A stretch of 51,090 nt of DNA from an uncultured Clostridia bacterium (GTDB lineage Bacteria; Bacillota; Clostridia; TANB77; CAG-508). Below are positions 26,010 through 35,335 of this stretch, piece after piece (positions within the stretch are counted from its first letter, which is position 1; each line of letters starts with the position of its first letter). The position numbers and the translations under genes are program-made. Location: contig CATLEX010000004.1 of NCBI GenBank assembly GCA_949927455.1, positions 1-51,090 on the forward strand, in the 5' to 3' direction. Below the pieces are notes generated by a model. The model searched no databases and had not been told where the DNA came from. It saw nothing but the letters and a program-made list of their open reading frames with translations.

Positions 26010-27494
26010 CTATTTTTCCAAATAAATCACTTTATTAGCAATCTTTTTCACAAAAGTTTCATCATGTTCTACAAAAATAAGAGTGGGTTGATACTTCAAA
26101 ATCATCTCTTCTATTTGTATTCTCGTCAAAATATCAATGTAATTGAGTGGTTCATCCCAAATATATAGTTCTGCTTCTTCCGAAATACTCTTAGCAAGCA
26201 ATACTTTTTTCTTTTGCCCCTCACTCATTTCTTCTATATTTTTCTCAAATTCTAAACTTGAAATTCCCATCTTTGAAAGCATTGCTTTAAAGATACTTTC
26301 CTCTACTTTAGTTTGTCTTGCAAATTGTTTTAGATTTCCCTTTAAACTATCTGTGCTTTGCGACACATACGATATATTCAAGTTATTTGCCATTTTAAAA
26401 TCGCCATCATACGCAATTTGATTTGCTAACATGAATTTCAAAATACTCGATTTGCCAATTCCATTTTTTCCAACTATGGCAACCCTATCTCCATTTTCAA
26501 TTTCAAAAGATAGTTCATTAAAAATAGGATTATTTTGATATTTAATCTGAAAATGATTTGCTGCCACTAGCACCTTTTGTCTTGCCTCTAATGGAACCAT
26601 TTTCAAAGCATCATTTCGATCCACATTTTTGAGTAAACTAGATTTCTCTTCAATTGCTTTTTCAATCCTCTTTTCCATTACTTTTGACTTCTTCATCATT
26701 TTAGCAGACATATGTCCTACATAACCTCGGTCAATACTAGATCCTGAATTTGTCGTATTATACTTTGATTTTTCCACTTTATCAGACCAATTTGCCGTAT
26801 TTCTTGAAGCAACTTCCAACCTACTAATATCCTTTTTTAACTTTTCATTTTGAGTTAATTCAAAATTATCTTGCGCATTTTTATTTTCTTGCCAAGACGA
26901 AAAATTTCCTTTTTGAATTTCAATATTAGTATTATTAATCGAAATAATATGATCTACAATCTCGTCTAAAAACATTCGATCATGCGAAACTAAGATAAAT
27001 CCCTTTTTCTTTTTCAAATATTCTGCCAAATGATTTTTTGTATCAACATCCAAATGATTGGTTGGTTCGTCAATCAGCAAAAAATAATTATCCTTTAAAA
27101 ACAAGCTAACTAAAAGAATTTTTACTTGCTCTCCACCACTCAAGGAACTAAAATTTCGATATAAAATCTCTGGATCTGCATGGAGCAAATTAAGTTCTTT
27201 GAAAATTTCCCAATCTTCTGCACTAGGAGTAATTTCATTTACAATCTCTATTGCCATTTTTTCTTTGTCTTTGACTTCAAATGGAAAATAATCAAACTTC
27301 ACACTTTTGGAAATAGTGCCTTGATATTCATATTGCCCCAACAACAATTTTAAAAAAGTTGTTTTCCCTTTACCATTTCTGCCAATTAAACCTAATTTCC
27401 AATCTGTGTCAAGATAAAACGACACATTTTCAAACACTTTCTCAAATGCCCCATCATAACCAAAACTTAAATGATTTACATTTATGAATGACAT
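26010..27494 (-). CDS. ABC-F ribosomal protection protein, Lsa-like
   Basis: Cytosolic twin-ATPase protein of 494 residues without membrane parts. The first cassette has IGRNGKGKTT, LSGGEQVKILLVSLFL and LLIDEPTNHLD; the second has VGKNGIGKSS, MSEGQKKKVLLAKS and IWDEPLNYID. The long basic linker between them (~215-300) is the ribosome-reaching arm. The opening SFINVNHLSFGYDG with DTDWKLGLIGRNG is typical of the Lsa group, whose studied members protect the ribosome from lincosamides, streptogramin A and pleuromutilins. Resistance is inferred, not shown. It is convergent with the NRPS-kinase unit. Confidence 0.85.
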   Translation of the reverse strand: MSFINVNHLSFGYDGAFEKVFENVSFYLDTDWKLGLIGRNGKGKTTFLKLLLGQYEYQGTISKSVKFDYFPFEVKDKEKMAIEIVNEITPSAEDWEIFKELNLLHADPEILYRNFSSLSGGEQVKILLVSLFLKDNYFLLIDEPTNHLDVDTKNHLAEYLKKKKGFILVSHDRMFLDEIVDHIISINNTNIEIQKGNFSSWQENKNAQDNFELTQNEKLKKDISRLEVASRNTANWSDKVEKSKYNTTNSGSSIDRGYVGHMSAKMMKKSKVMEKRIEKAIEEKSSLLKNVDRNDALKMVPLEARQKVLVAANHFQIKYQNNPIFNELSFEIENGDRVAIVGKNGIGKSSILKFMLANQIAYDGDFKMANNLNISYVSQSTDSLKGNLKQFARQTKVEESIFKAMLSKMGISSLEFEKNIEEMSEGQKKKVLLAKSISEEAELYIWDEPLNYIDILTRIQIEEMILKYQPTLIFVEHDETFVKKIANKVIYLEK

Positions 27495-27514
27495 TTTTCC
27501 TCCTCCATTAAACT

Positions 27515-28051
27515 TTATTGATTTTTTTCTACAATTTGCAAAATTGTATTTAAATCTTCTTCTGTTATGCTTGCTTGTTTATCTCCTTTTTGTATTTCTT
27601 TGCAACTTTCTTTTATATCATAAATTTCATCATTAAAAATTATTCTATGTGTACTAATTCCATCACACAATGGAGCTTCATATTTTGAGTTTTCTAAAAT
27701 ATTTTCCAAATCACAAACATCATTATAATTAGTTATTTCAATTGTTTTACCATTTACTTCAATCGTTATGGTTTTAGGTTCTGGTAAATTGTATTGCATC
27801 AACCAATTTCCCATTTTTACACCAATATTGCTTTCAAATGGCTCATTAGGCGAAACTCCAACATATCTAATAACCTTATAACCCAAGCCCCAATATGTTA
27901 CTTTGCTTCCATCCTTAGCAACTATTTTGACACAATATTGTGGCTCATGTCCTGTTGTTACTCGTCCAGAATCCGCATAATTTGTTACGATACCAATCAT
28001 CAATACAATCATTAAAACAATTACTAAACTAATCCCTATTTTCTTTTTCAT
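27515..28051 (-). CDS. Secreted or membrane-anchored protein of unknown function
   Basis: 178 residues with an N-terminal hydrophobic segment (~5-23) and then an extracellular domain of ~150 residues. The domain includes PQYCVKIVAKDGSKVTYWGL, VIRYVGVSPNEP and two further cysteines that could form a disulfide. I recall similar hypothetical proteins in clostridia but no known function. The gene starts just upstream of the ABC-F gene and the two may be co-transcribed (gap 20 bases). Confidence 0.65.
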   Translation of the reverse strand: MKKKIGISLVIVLMIVLMIGIVTNYADSGRVTTGHEPQYCVKIVAKDGSKVTYWGLGYKVIRYVGVSPNEPFESNIGVKMGNWLMQYNLPEPKTITIEVNGKTIEITNYNDVCDLENILENSKYEAPLCDGISTHRIIFNDEIYDIKESCKEIQKGDKQASITEEDLNTILQIVEKNQ

Positions 28052-28123
28052 AAATACCTCTTCCTAATAAAGATTATAACATTTTATTTTTGCAAAATCA
28101 ATTGTTCTTTTCTATAATAATAC

Positions 28124-28152
28124 AAAACCAGATAATTTTTAAACTATCTGGT
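28124..28152 (-). terminator. Terminator of the VOC gene
   Basis: AACCAGATAG pairs with TATCTGGTT on the minus strand around an AT-rich loop and is followed by TTGTATTATT. It is just downstream of the VOC gene. Confidence 0.65.
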
Positions 28153-28168
28153 TCTAACTTATTATATT

Positions 28169-28549
28169 TTAACAAGAAATTGTTAAAATATTTCCATTAT
28201 TATCAAAAATTGCAAACTCATCTTTTCCATAAAAAGTTTGATGAAGTTCTTTTGCAATTTGAACTTTATTTTTTAATTCTTCATACAACAAACTAACATT
28301 TTTTACTGTAATAAATAATGTAAATGTTGGAATAATCTCACCTGCTTTCAAACTTGAATACTCTTCAATTAAGTTTTCTTGTTCTTGAAACATAATCGAA
28401 ATTTTATCCTTATTGACAATTGCAAAATTCAGTTTTTCCCCTTCTTCTGGAACACTTAAAACTTTTTGAAATCCCAATTTTTCTTCATAAAATTTTACTG
28501 TTTCTTTTACATTTTTTACCATAATATTAGTAGTTATTGATTCATACAT
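28169..28549 (-). CDS. VOC (glyoxalase/bleomycin-resistance fold) protein
   Basis: A 126-residue protein with the paired beta-alpha-beta-beta-beta units of this fold: TTNIMVKNVKETVKFYEEKLGFQKV at the start and KDEFAIFDNNGNILTIS at the end. Family members include glyoxalases, dioxygenases and antibiotic-binding proteins; the substrate here cannot be told. AGGAGG precedes the ATG. It lies downstream of the split AraC regulator, in the same direction, which may control it. Confidence 0.85.
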   Translation of the reverse strand: MYESITTNIMVKNVKETVKFYEEKLGFQKVLSVPEEGEKLNFAIVNKDKISIMFQEQENLIEEYSSLKAGEIIPTFTLFITVKNVSLLYEELKNKVQIAKELHQTFYGKDEFAIFDNNGNILTISC

Positions 28550-28614
28550 ATACTCTACCTCCTAATATTATTATAAAATATCAATTACTATTTGTATTGT
28601 AAAAAATGGACAAT

Positions 28615-29396
28615 TCATGTACGATATTGCTCTAATAATTTTAGTGGAGATATTCCTGTATATCTTTTTATCTCTTTGATAAAATGCGACTGATCATAAA
28701 ACCCACATTGCATTGCAATCTCCACTAAATTAAATTTTTTTTCTAATAATAAAGTCAAACACAAATGTAGTCTTACTATATTTAATAATACTTTTGGAGA
28801 TACGCCATAATTTTTCTTAAAAACCCTAAATAATTGTCTTTCATTATAACCTAATTTTTCCGCAATATGAATAACATTTTGTTCTTTTGGATTTTGATAT
28901 AATTCATTGACAATCACAATAAAATCTTTTTTAGGCTTGCATTCTATCTTCTTTAATAAATATTTTTTCAAACACTCTATTCTTTCTTCTGTACTGCTAA
29001 ATGACAATATTTCAAACAAATCAAACTCTTTTTCTATCTCACAAAAAGGAACCATTTGTCCATTATTTTATCTGCTCCTATTTGAAAAAAAGAATAAAAA
29101 CTGCCTGGCTTTAGCCTAACTCCCATATAATCAATTTTCTGACTTAACTGAAAATCTTGCGTTTCCTTGCTAAAACCAGCAAAACAAATTGTGCCATTCA
29201 CAAAATCTACAACAATATCAATACAAGAATCTGGCAAAATTTGATTGGATACTGTTTTGTCTAAACTCTGCTTTGACTTCATTTCCCAAATACACATACA
29301 ATAATTTTCAAGTTCTTCTAACTTATATTCCACATATTCAATATATTTTTTAAATTCCTTATCTAATAAATATGGTATTTGTTTTGGATAATACAT
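28615..29396 (-). pseudogene. AraC-family regulator split by a -1 frameshift
   Basis: The upstream part (29396-29034, 120 residues) has the sensor-like N-terminal features of this family (NQILPDSCIDIVVDF, MGVRLKPGSFYSFF). The downstream part (29055-28615) has the two AraC HTH units (IHIAEKLGYNERQLFRVFKK and LVEIAMQCGFYDQSHFIKEI). The frames overlap by 22 bases, and the second is offset by -1 at GACAAATGG, where one missing A would restore DKMVPFC. No CGG is involved, so this differs from the six recoding sites. It could be a true loss, a sequence error, or two coupled polypeptides: the second frame does start with ATG. Confidence 0.75.
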
Positions 29397-29468
29397 ACAC
29401 TCTCCTTATACAAAAAATCTTTTGTTCATTATAACATTTTTTTATTCTTAAATCAAATAATAAAGTAA

Positions 29469-31271
29469 CTATTGACTTATATTTTCCTCAATCTCCTCTG
29501 TCGCCTCAATTCCCAAATACTGAATTACTTCATTCAATATCTTACCTGCCACTGGTGCTGCGACACCTCCTCCTTGATGCCCTCCTTCTCCTGTTGGATT
29601 ATACAAAGTTACCAAAATTGTCACTTGTGGTTCATTGGTGGGTGCCACACCAATAAATGAAGTTACATATTTTCCTGTATTTACACCATCTTCAGAAGTG
29701 CCTGTTTTTCCGCCAACCTTGTATCCCAAAACTTTCGCATTTTTTCCAGTTCCTTCTGAAACAACTGATGTCATTATGCTCAAAACATTCTCTGCTGTTT
29801 GCTCAGAAATCGCACGTTCTCCGAAAATTGGCTCAATATCTTGCACTTCACCAGTTTCTGAATTTCTAATTTGTCTCACCAAACGTGGCTGCACATACAC
29901 TCCCTTATTCGCAATTGTTGAAACCATTGTAATCATTTGAATTGGCGTTACTTCAAAACGTTGCCCAAAACTAATTGTAGCAAGTTCTACTGGGCCAACC
30001 TTTTCTTTTGCCAAAAAAATACTTTTTGCCTCTCCATATAAATCAATTCCTGTTTTCTTTAAAAAACCAAATCTTTCCAAATAATGATAATACTTTTCCA
30101 CACCAATTTTCTGCCCCAATCCAATAAACACAGGATTACACGAATTCATCAAACCTTCTCGCAAACTTTCCGAACCATGTGGTCTATAATATCTCCAACA
30201 TTTAATACGAACACCCGCAATTTCAATTCCACCTGTGCAACAAAAAGCACCTGCTTTATCTGGTTCTGCAATTCCCTCCTCTAGTGCACTTGACGCTGTC
30301 ACCAATTTAAAAGTCGAACCTGGCTCATATGTATCTGCAATTGCTTTATTTCTCCACATTCCCTGCAAACTCTCAGACTTTTGTGCTTGGTCCATTAATT
30401 CCCAAACCTGCTTTAATTCTGGATTACTAATTTCATAAGGCTGATTTAAATCATAAAATGGATAGGTTGCCATTGCTAAAACATCTCCATTTCGTGGATC
30501 CATAATAATCACATTTCCACCATCTGTGCACACATTGTCAATACAAACATCTTCCAAATATTTCTCCGCAATTGCCTGAATATTTTTATCAATTGTCAAA
30601 ATCAAATCATTGCCAACCATTGGTTCCTCATAATTCTCTCCCTCTTCTCCAAAACTATTTCCTTTGGCATCAATCATCTTAGAAATCGAACCATTTTGTC
30701 CTGTTAAAATATCGTTATATTTTGCTTCAATTCCATCCAAACCTTGATTATCACTTCCACAAAAACCAATCACATGAGATGCCAAACTTGCCTCTGGATA
30801 AAAACGTTTTGTATCTTCATCAATATTAATTCCTTGATAAATATTATTTTCTTGCATCCACTTACGAAGTTCATCTGTTTTCTCCTTATCCACCCTTTTG
30901 ACAATCGTCTCAATCGAACTATTTTTACTAACTCTTTTGAAAATTTTATCATAATCAAGTTCAAAAATATCTGCCAAAATATGTGCCACTTTTTCTTTAT
31001 TTTCTAGAGTAATATTGACAGGATTAACTGTCACAGTTTGAACTGTGCTACTTTTAGCTAAAATATTTTCTCCACTTCTATCATAAATCGTACCACGATT
31101 TGCCGTAATGGTTCTATCTGAACTTTGTTGCCCATAGGCTTTTGCCTTCAATTCTTCACCTCTTACAAATTGCAAATTGGCCGTTTGACCAATTAAAACA
31201 ACACTCGCAACTGCAACTCCAATTAATACCACTAACATTCGTCTTTTTAATTTCAAAATATTATTTTGCAT
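29469..31271 (-). CDS. Penicillin-binding protein, FtsI/SpoVD type transpeptidase
   Basis: Class B PBP that cross-links peptidoglycan. I chose the ATG at 31271 because GGAGGGA precedes it; this gives 600 residues. A single N-terminal helix (~10-30) is followed by the PBP dimerisation domain (NRGTIYDRSGENILA) and the transpeptidase domain with active serine in STFK (~317), SCN, and KTGT (~518). No PASTA domain is seen, which is more FtsI- than SpoVD-like. The neighbouring dxr is divergent, so this PBP is not in a dcw cluster. Confidence 0.92.
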   Translation of the reverse strand: MQNNILKLKRRMLVVLIGVAVASVVLIGQTANLQFVRGEELKAKAYGQQSSDRTITANRGTIYDRSGENILAKSSTVQTVTVNPVNITLENKEKVAHILADIFELDYDKIFKRVSKNSSIETIVKRVDKEKTDELRKWMQENNIYQGINIDEDTKRFYPEASLASHVIGFCGSDNQGLDGIEAKYNDILTGQNGSISKMIDAKGNSFGEEGENYEEPMVGNDLILTIDKNIQAIAEKYLEDVCIDNVCTDGGNVIIMDPRNGDVLAMATYPFYDLNQPYEISNPELKQVWELMDQAQKSESLQGMWRNKAIADTYEPGSTFKLVTASSALEEGIAEPDKAGAFCCTGGIEIAGVRIKCWRYYRPHGSESLREGLMNSCNPVFIGLGQKIGVEKYYHYLERFGFLKKTGIDLYGEAKSIFLAKEKVGPVELATISFGQRFEVTPIQMITMVSTIANKGVYVQPRLVRQIRNSETGEVQDIEPIFGERAISEQTAENVLSIMTSVVSEGTGKNAKVLGYKVGGKTGTSEDGVNTGKYVTSFIGVAPTNEPQVTILVTLYNPTGEGGHQGGGVAAPVAGKILNEVIQYLGIEATEEIEENISQ

Positions 31272-31393
31272 AAAAATCCCTCCACACAGTAAATTTATGC
31301 ACAAAATATAGCGCTTATACTAAATTTATAGACACTTGACATATCTGTTATATATATTATAATTAAAATAAATAGATTAGAGGAGGAATTTCT

Positions 31394-32531
31394 ATGTTAA
31401 AAAGAATTGCTATTTTTGGCTCTACTCGGTTCAATTGGAACAAGTACCTTGAATGTTATCCGCACACATAAAGATAAATTTGAAGTTTCCATTTTAGTAG
31501 CTGGGAAAAATATTGCTAAATTAATTGAACAGATTAGAGAATTCAAACCAAAACATGTTTACATTACTTCAGAAGAAAACGCTAAAATTTTAAAAAATAA
31601 TTTTGCTGATTTGGATGTTTATTATGGTGAAATCGGAATGGAACAAATATCCTGTCTTACTGATTACAATATTGGAGTTTCTGCCTTGGTTGGAATTGCT
31701 GGTCTTAAACCAACTTATAACATGATAAAAGCAGGAAAAACTGTTGCTCTAGCCAACAAAGAAGTTCTAATTACTGGTGGCAATTTAATCATAGATGCAG
31801 CAAAAAAATATGGTGCCACGCTTTTGACTGTTGACAGCGAGCATAGTGCTATTATGCAATGTCTAAATGGCGAAAGTAATAATCCAATCGACAAAATACT
31901 TCTGACTGCTTCTGGTGGACCATTTTTCAACAAAGAAATCACAGAAGATATCACGCCTGAGCAGGCTCTCAATCATCCAACTTGGAGTATGGGCGCTAAA
32001 ATCACAATTGACTCTGCAACTATGATGAACAAAGGCTTTGAAGTGATTGAAGCTATGTATTTGTTTGGCGTACCAAAAGAAAAAATTCAAGTTGTTGTGC
32101 ATGCACAAAGCTTAATTCATTCTATGGTTCAATTTGAAGATGGAACTATTATGGCAAATATTGGTCCAAAATCTATGGAAATTCCAATTGCTTACGCACT
32201 TGATTATCCAAATAGATTGGCAAATTTGGTAGAAAAATTAGACATTTTCAATCTGCCAACTTTTACTTTTAAAAAGCCTAATTTTGAAAAATTTAAATGC
32301 TTAAAATTAGCCTATGATTGTGTTGGTAAGCTAAGTCAACAAATTATTTTGAACGCAGCTAACGAAATTGCAGTTGCTAGTTTTTTAGAGAAAAAAATAA
32401 AATTCACAGATATTTCAGAAATTTTAGAGAAAACGCTAAATGCTTATAAAACACTTGAAGTTACAACTATTGATGAAGTTTTAGAATTAGACAAAAAAGC
32501 AAGAAAAACAGCTGAAAAATTGATTGTATAA
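31394..32531 (+). CDS. dxr: 1-deoxy-D-xylulose 5-phosphate reductoisomerase, with a +1 frameshift at CGG
   Basis: Second enzyme of the MEP isoprenoid pathway, making 2-C-methyl-erythritol 4-phosphate with NADPH. The ATG at 31394 follows AGAGGAGG. The first 11 codons read MLKRIAIFGST, then CGG interrupts; without its C the frame continues GSIGTSTLNVIR, the NADPH-binding loop. The rest is intact: ANKEVLITGG, VDSEHSA, PTWSMGAKITIDSATMMNKG and HAQSLIHSM. Corrected length is 378 residues, normal for the family. Without recoding the 0 frame ends after a few further codons. This enzyme is essential wherever MEP is the only isoprenoid route. Confidence 0.93.
31427..31429 (+). other. Recoding site 2: in-frame CGG before GGT (dxr)
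   Basis: The context is GGC TCT ACT C GGT TCA ATT. The extra C is at the boundary after codon 11. The restored glycine belongs to the GSTGSIG cofactor-binding loop, which is nearly invariant. Confidence 0.85.
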
Positions 32532-32537
32532 AAAATA

Positions 32538-32575
32538 AGTAGTACACTCTTAAAAAATAGTGTACTACTGTTTTT
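32538..32575. terminator. Terminator downstream of dxr
   Basis: AGTAGTACACT pairs perfectly with AGTGTACTACT around a ten-base loop and is followed by GTTTTTT on the plus strand. Confidence 0.85.
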
Positions 32576-32610
32576 TATTCTTTCATCTTTTTGATTTTTT
32601 AATTATGCTT

Positions 32611-33051
32611 CTAATCTATTACAGTTGGTGTTCTTCCCATTCCATTCACTTGTGACATCAGTCTACTCCAAGTATTTGGTCCCAAAATTCCATCTGCTGA
32701 CAAACCATTCCTGCTTTGAAATGTCAAAACTGCATTTCGAGTATTAGTTCCAAATACGCCATCTAAACCTCCTGTTGATAATCCCAATGCATTTAAAGCA
32801 TCCTGCGCCACACACACGTAATTTCCTTTGCTTCCATAGCGAACAGTTGGAAATCCAGCAGCTGTTGTTCTATCATCAAAATGAACCCAACGTGGGGTTA
32901 AGTTGATTGGTTCTACATATGTCCAGAACCCTGAACTTGCTGCCAAATTTCTCATAGCCAATCTTCCAGATGCAGACAAATTCTGTCCTACATCAAATGC
33001 CACTCCTGCATAATGTTGTGACTGTGCATACCCAGTTGAACATTTTTTGCT
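32611..33051 (-). pseudogene. Truncated M15-type wall peptidase with peptidoglycan-binding domain
   Basis: The visible part begins TGYAQSQHYAGVAFDVGQ and continues to PRWVHFDDR, which carries the His, Asp and His zinc-ligand pattern of M15/VanY-like D,D-peptidases. A PG-binding domain follows (LNALGLSTGGLDGVFG, FQSRNGLSADGILGPNTW). The N-terminal part expected before the first motif is missing; the frame runs back only to a TAG at 33054, and the serine recombinase gene begins right there. The gene was therefore probably cut by insertion of a recombinase element. The GTG at 33003 could start a short product but lacks a good ribosome binding site. Confidence 0.7.
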
Positions 33052-33060
33052 CTAATCCAT

Positions 33061-34646
33061 TTAGAGCATTTTCTCTATATCTATCTTTAATACAAATTTA
33101 ACCGATTTATCATGATAAATATAAATTTTATCGATCAGCATATTTAATATTGCTTTATCAGGAACTCTACTATCTATCACTTGATTAAAATAGTCTATAC
33201 TTTTTTTTAACTTCTCCTCTTTAACTTTCAAATCTTCTTGTCCTAAATTCTCAATTTGTTTTTTTGTATTTTCGATTTCTTTGTATTTTTCATCTTCCAT
33301 ACTTTTATAGGTGCTTTCTATAAAAGATTTTTTATCTGGATTACAAGAACTTAGTTCCTTTATTTTTTCAGATAATATTACTTTATATTCTGTTTCTAAA
33401 ATTCTTAAATTATCTCTCAATTTATTTAGATCATTTTGTTTATTTGACTTGTATTCTTCCAATCTCAAATTTGCTATTTCTTGTTTGTAATTTTCCTTTA
33501 AGGCTATTAAAAAATTTTTTAAACTTGCAAGTAATACATCTTCTCTTACATTATGGCATACACACCTTGCTTTTCCATATTTTCTATAACTAAGGCATTC
33601 ATATAACTTTTTAGGCACATATCCTTCTTTTTGACTTCGAACTCTTGCAACCCCTGTAACGGAACCACCGACACTCTGCACATTTTAAAAATCCACCAAA
33701 TATGTAGTCCCTTTGTTTTTTGGTATACATACTTGAATTTCCAATTCTTTTTTTCATCAATTCTTGTACTCTCTCAAATTGTTCTTTTGAAATAATTGCT
33801 TCGTGATGATTTTCAAATTTATATTGATTTTCCTTTTTTACTTTTCTTCCCTCTTTATGAATATCATATCTTTCTGTCTTATGAGTAATCAATGTTCCAA
33901 TATAAATTTCATCTTTTAAAATTCTTTTTATCATATACATATCCCATAATTTTTTTACGGGTTTCTTATAGGCTTTGCCTTTTTGTTTTAAATCTCTTTC
34001 AATGACTTGTGATGGAGTTAAAAAATGATATTCAGAATTTAACTTTTTACAAATTTTTAACATTCCTAATCCTTGTTCATATAAATCAAATATGGTTTTT
34101 ATTGTCTCTCGAACAGTTTCATCTACAATCAATTCTCCTTTTTTAGCAGTTTTCCTATAGCCAAACTTAGGTCCTTGAAGTAATATTCCTTTCTCTAATT
34201 GTTTGTGCATACCAATTTTTACTTTTTTGGATACTTCCTTTACATACCTTTCATTAAACCAGGTAGACAGTCCTAATAAATCATCATCTCCTTCTAATAA
34301 ATTGAAATCTCCAAAAGTATCTTTTGTTAGTATTAAATTCACATTTCGCTCTTTCAGTTCGTCGATAAATGTAAGTGTTCTGCTACCTTTACGGCCTATT
34401 CTTGATAAGTCTTTTGCTAAAATAATATCTACTTTTCCTGCTCTAATATCTTGTAACATTCTACTAAACGCTGGTCTTTCATCATTTGAAATATAGCCGT
34501 GATACATTATCATCTATGTAATATTCTGATATTTCAAAACCTTGCAAATCCGCATATTCTTTAGCCAGCTCTTGTTGTGCTTCAATACTACTATATCTAC
34601 TCTTGTTATCATCCTTACTTAATCTACAGTAACATACAACTTTCAA
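33061..34646 (-). CDS. Large serine recombinase with two +1 frameshifts at CGG
   Basis: Site-specific recombinase of integrative elements. The TTG at 34646 follows GGAAAGG and gives MKVVCYCRLSKDD. The resolvase domain continues (YSSIEAQQELA, ISNDERPAFSRMLQDIRAG, KDLSRIGRKGSRTL). The recombinase domain (KLGFGYRKTAKKG-like, then PVKKLWDMYMIKRILKDEIYIG) and the zinc ribbon (LKCAEC ... CVCHN) follow, then a long coiled coil. CGG interrupts after VS (34499) and after CAEC (33670). Without the two C bases the product is 527 residues, normal for the family. The gene abuts the truncated wall peptidase gene. Confidence 0.88.
33668..33670 (-). other. Recoding site 3: in-frame CGG before GGT (recombinase zinc ribbon)
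   Basis: On the coding strand the context is GCA GAG TGT C GGT GGT TCC. Removing the C restores CAECGGSVTGV, the usual start of the recombinase zinc ribbon. Confidence 0.8.
34497..34499 (-). other. Recoding site 4: in-frame CGG before GGC (recombinase catalytic domain)
   Basis: On the coding strand the context is AAT GTA TCA C GGC TAT ATT. It is codon 50 from the TTG start. Removing the C restores DDNVSGYISNDERPAF, where D-x-x-x-S-G is the family pattern. Confidence 0.8.
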
Positions 34647-34730
34647 TATATCTATCCTTTCCGAAGATAAATATATTTATGTTTTTAGACAAGTTTATAT
34701 TATCTTCTTTTTCAGCAAAATGCAATGGTT

Positions 34731-34949
34731 TTATATGATATTTTTGGCTTTTTCATAATTTAAAATTTCTTGTATTGTATTAATCGGATTTTTTTCTCCA
34801 CTTACAAATACTGTCACATTTGATTGTTTGCCTTTGAGCTGATTTATTTTTTCTAAAATTTCTTTATTTTTTTCCTCTTGTTCGGTTATATAGATTTGGA
34901 ACAACTCAACATTTTCGTATATAAATTTTTGAATTTCCAATTTTATCAC
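34731..34949 (-). CDS. Small protein upstream of the recombinase, unknown
   Basis: 72 residues, largely helical and charged (QEEKNKEILEKINQLKGK), with no recognised family. It lies 84 bases upstream of the recombinase in the same direction. The start is preceded by AAAAGGAAGGG. Small coiled-coil proteins are often found beside such recombinases, perhaps as directionality factors or partners, but nothing in this sequence proves that. Confidence 0.5.
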   Translation of the reverse strand: MIKLEIQKFIYENVELFQIYITEQEEKNKEILEKINQLKGKQSNVTVFVSGEKNPINTIQEILNYEKAKNII

Positions 34950-35108
34950 TTACCCTTCCTTTTCATGTATATTGTAAAATTTGGCTATACATTACTTTTT
35001 TAAAGCAAAAAAAGAAACCATACTTTAATTATTTCTAATTAAAATATAGTCTTTTATTTTTAATACTTTTACTTAACTTTTTGCTAACACTTTTGGGGAC
35101 ATGACGGT

Positions 35109-35186
35109 CTAAATGAGATTTTCTCTTATTTCTGGATTTATCATTGATTTTAAGAAGTTTTCCGTCTGTTTTATAGCTTTATTCAT
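35109..35186 (-). CDS. 25-codon ORF, copy A of a tandem pair
   Basis: Starts MNKAIKQTENFLKSM and ends NLI. GAAAGAAGAA precedes the ATG, a modest ribosome binding site. It has the same length as copy B at 35258-35335, with identities at M1, IK, FLK and LI, but is less basic. Function is unknown; a conserved tiny peptide or a decayed remnant is possible. Confidence 0.45.
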   Translation of the reverse strand: MNKAIKQTENFLKSMINPEIRENLI

Positions 35187-35257
35187 TTCAATTCTTCTTT
35201 CTTTTTAATTATATAATATTTTGCAACTTTTTGCTAACAGTTTTTAAACATGACAGT

Positions 35258-35335
35258 CTATATGAGACTTCGCCTCATTTCTCGTTTTTTAATTATTTTT
35301 AAGAAAAATTTTGATCGTTTGATTTGTTCCTTCAT
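35258..35335 (-). CDS. 25-codon ORF, copy B of a tandem pair
   Basis: Starts MKEQIKRSKFFLKII and ends SLI, very basic and amphipathic. AGAAAGAGGAATT precedes the ATG. The preserved frame and length relative to copy A, despite extensive base changes, suggests that the peptide has been under selection. Confidence 0.45.
   Translation of the reverse strand: MKEQIKRSKFFLKIIKKREMRRSLI

Noticed and set aside
31394-32531. Alternative start of dxr at TTG 31407 or downstream to avoid the frameshift
   Set aside because: A later start would lose the beginning of the NADPH-binding fold, while the ATG at 31394 has a perfect ribosome binding site and encodes the conserved N-terminus in the other frame.
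33050-33070. Perfect inverted repeat GCTCTAA/TTAGAGC as terminator of the recombinase
   Set aside because: On the minus strand it is followed by a run of A, not T. It may instead belong to the recombination junction.
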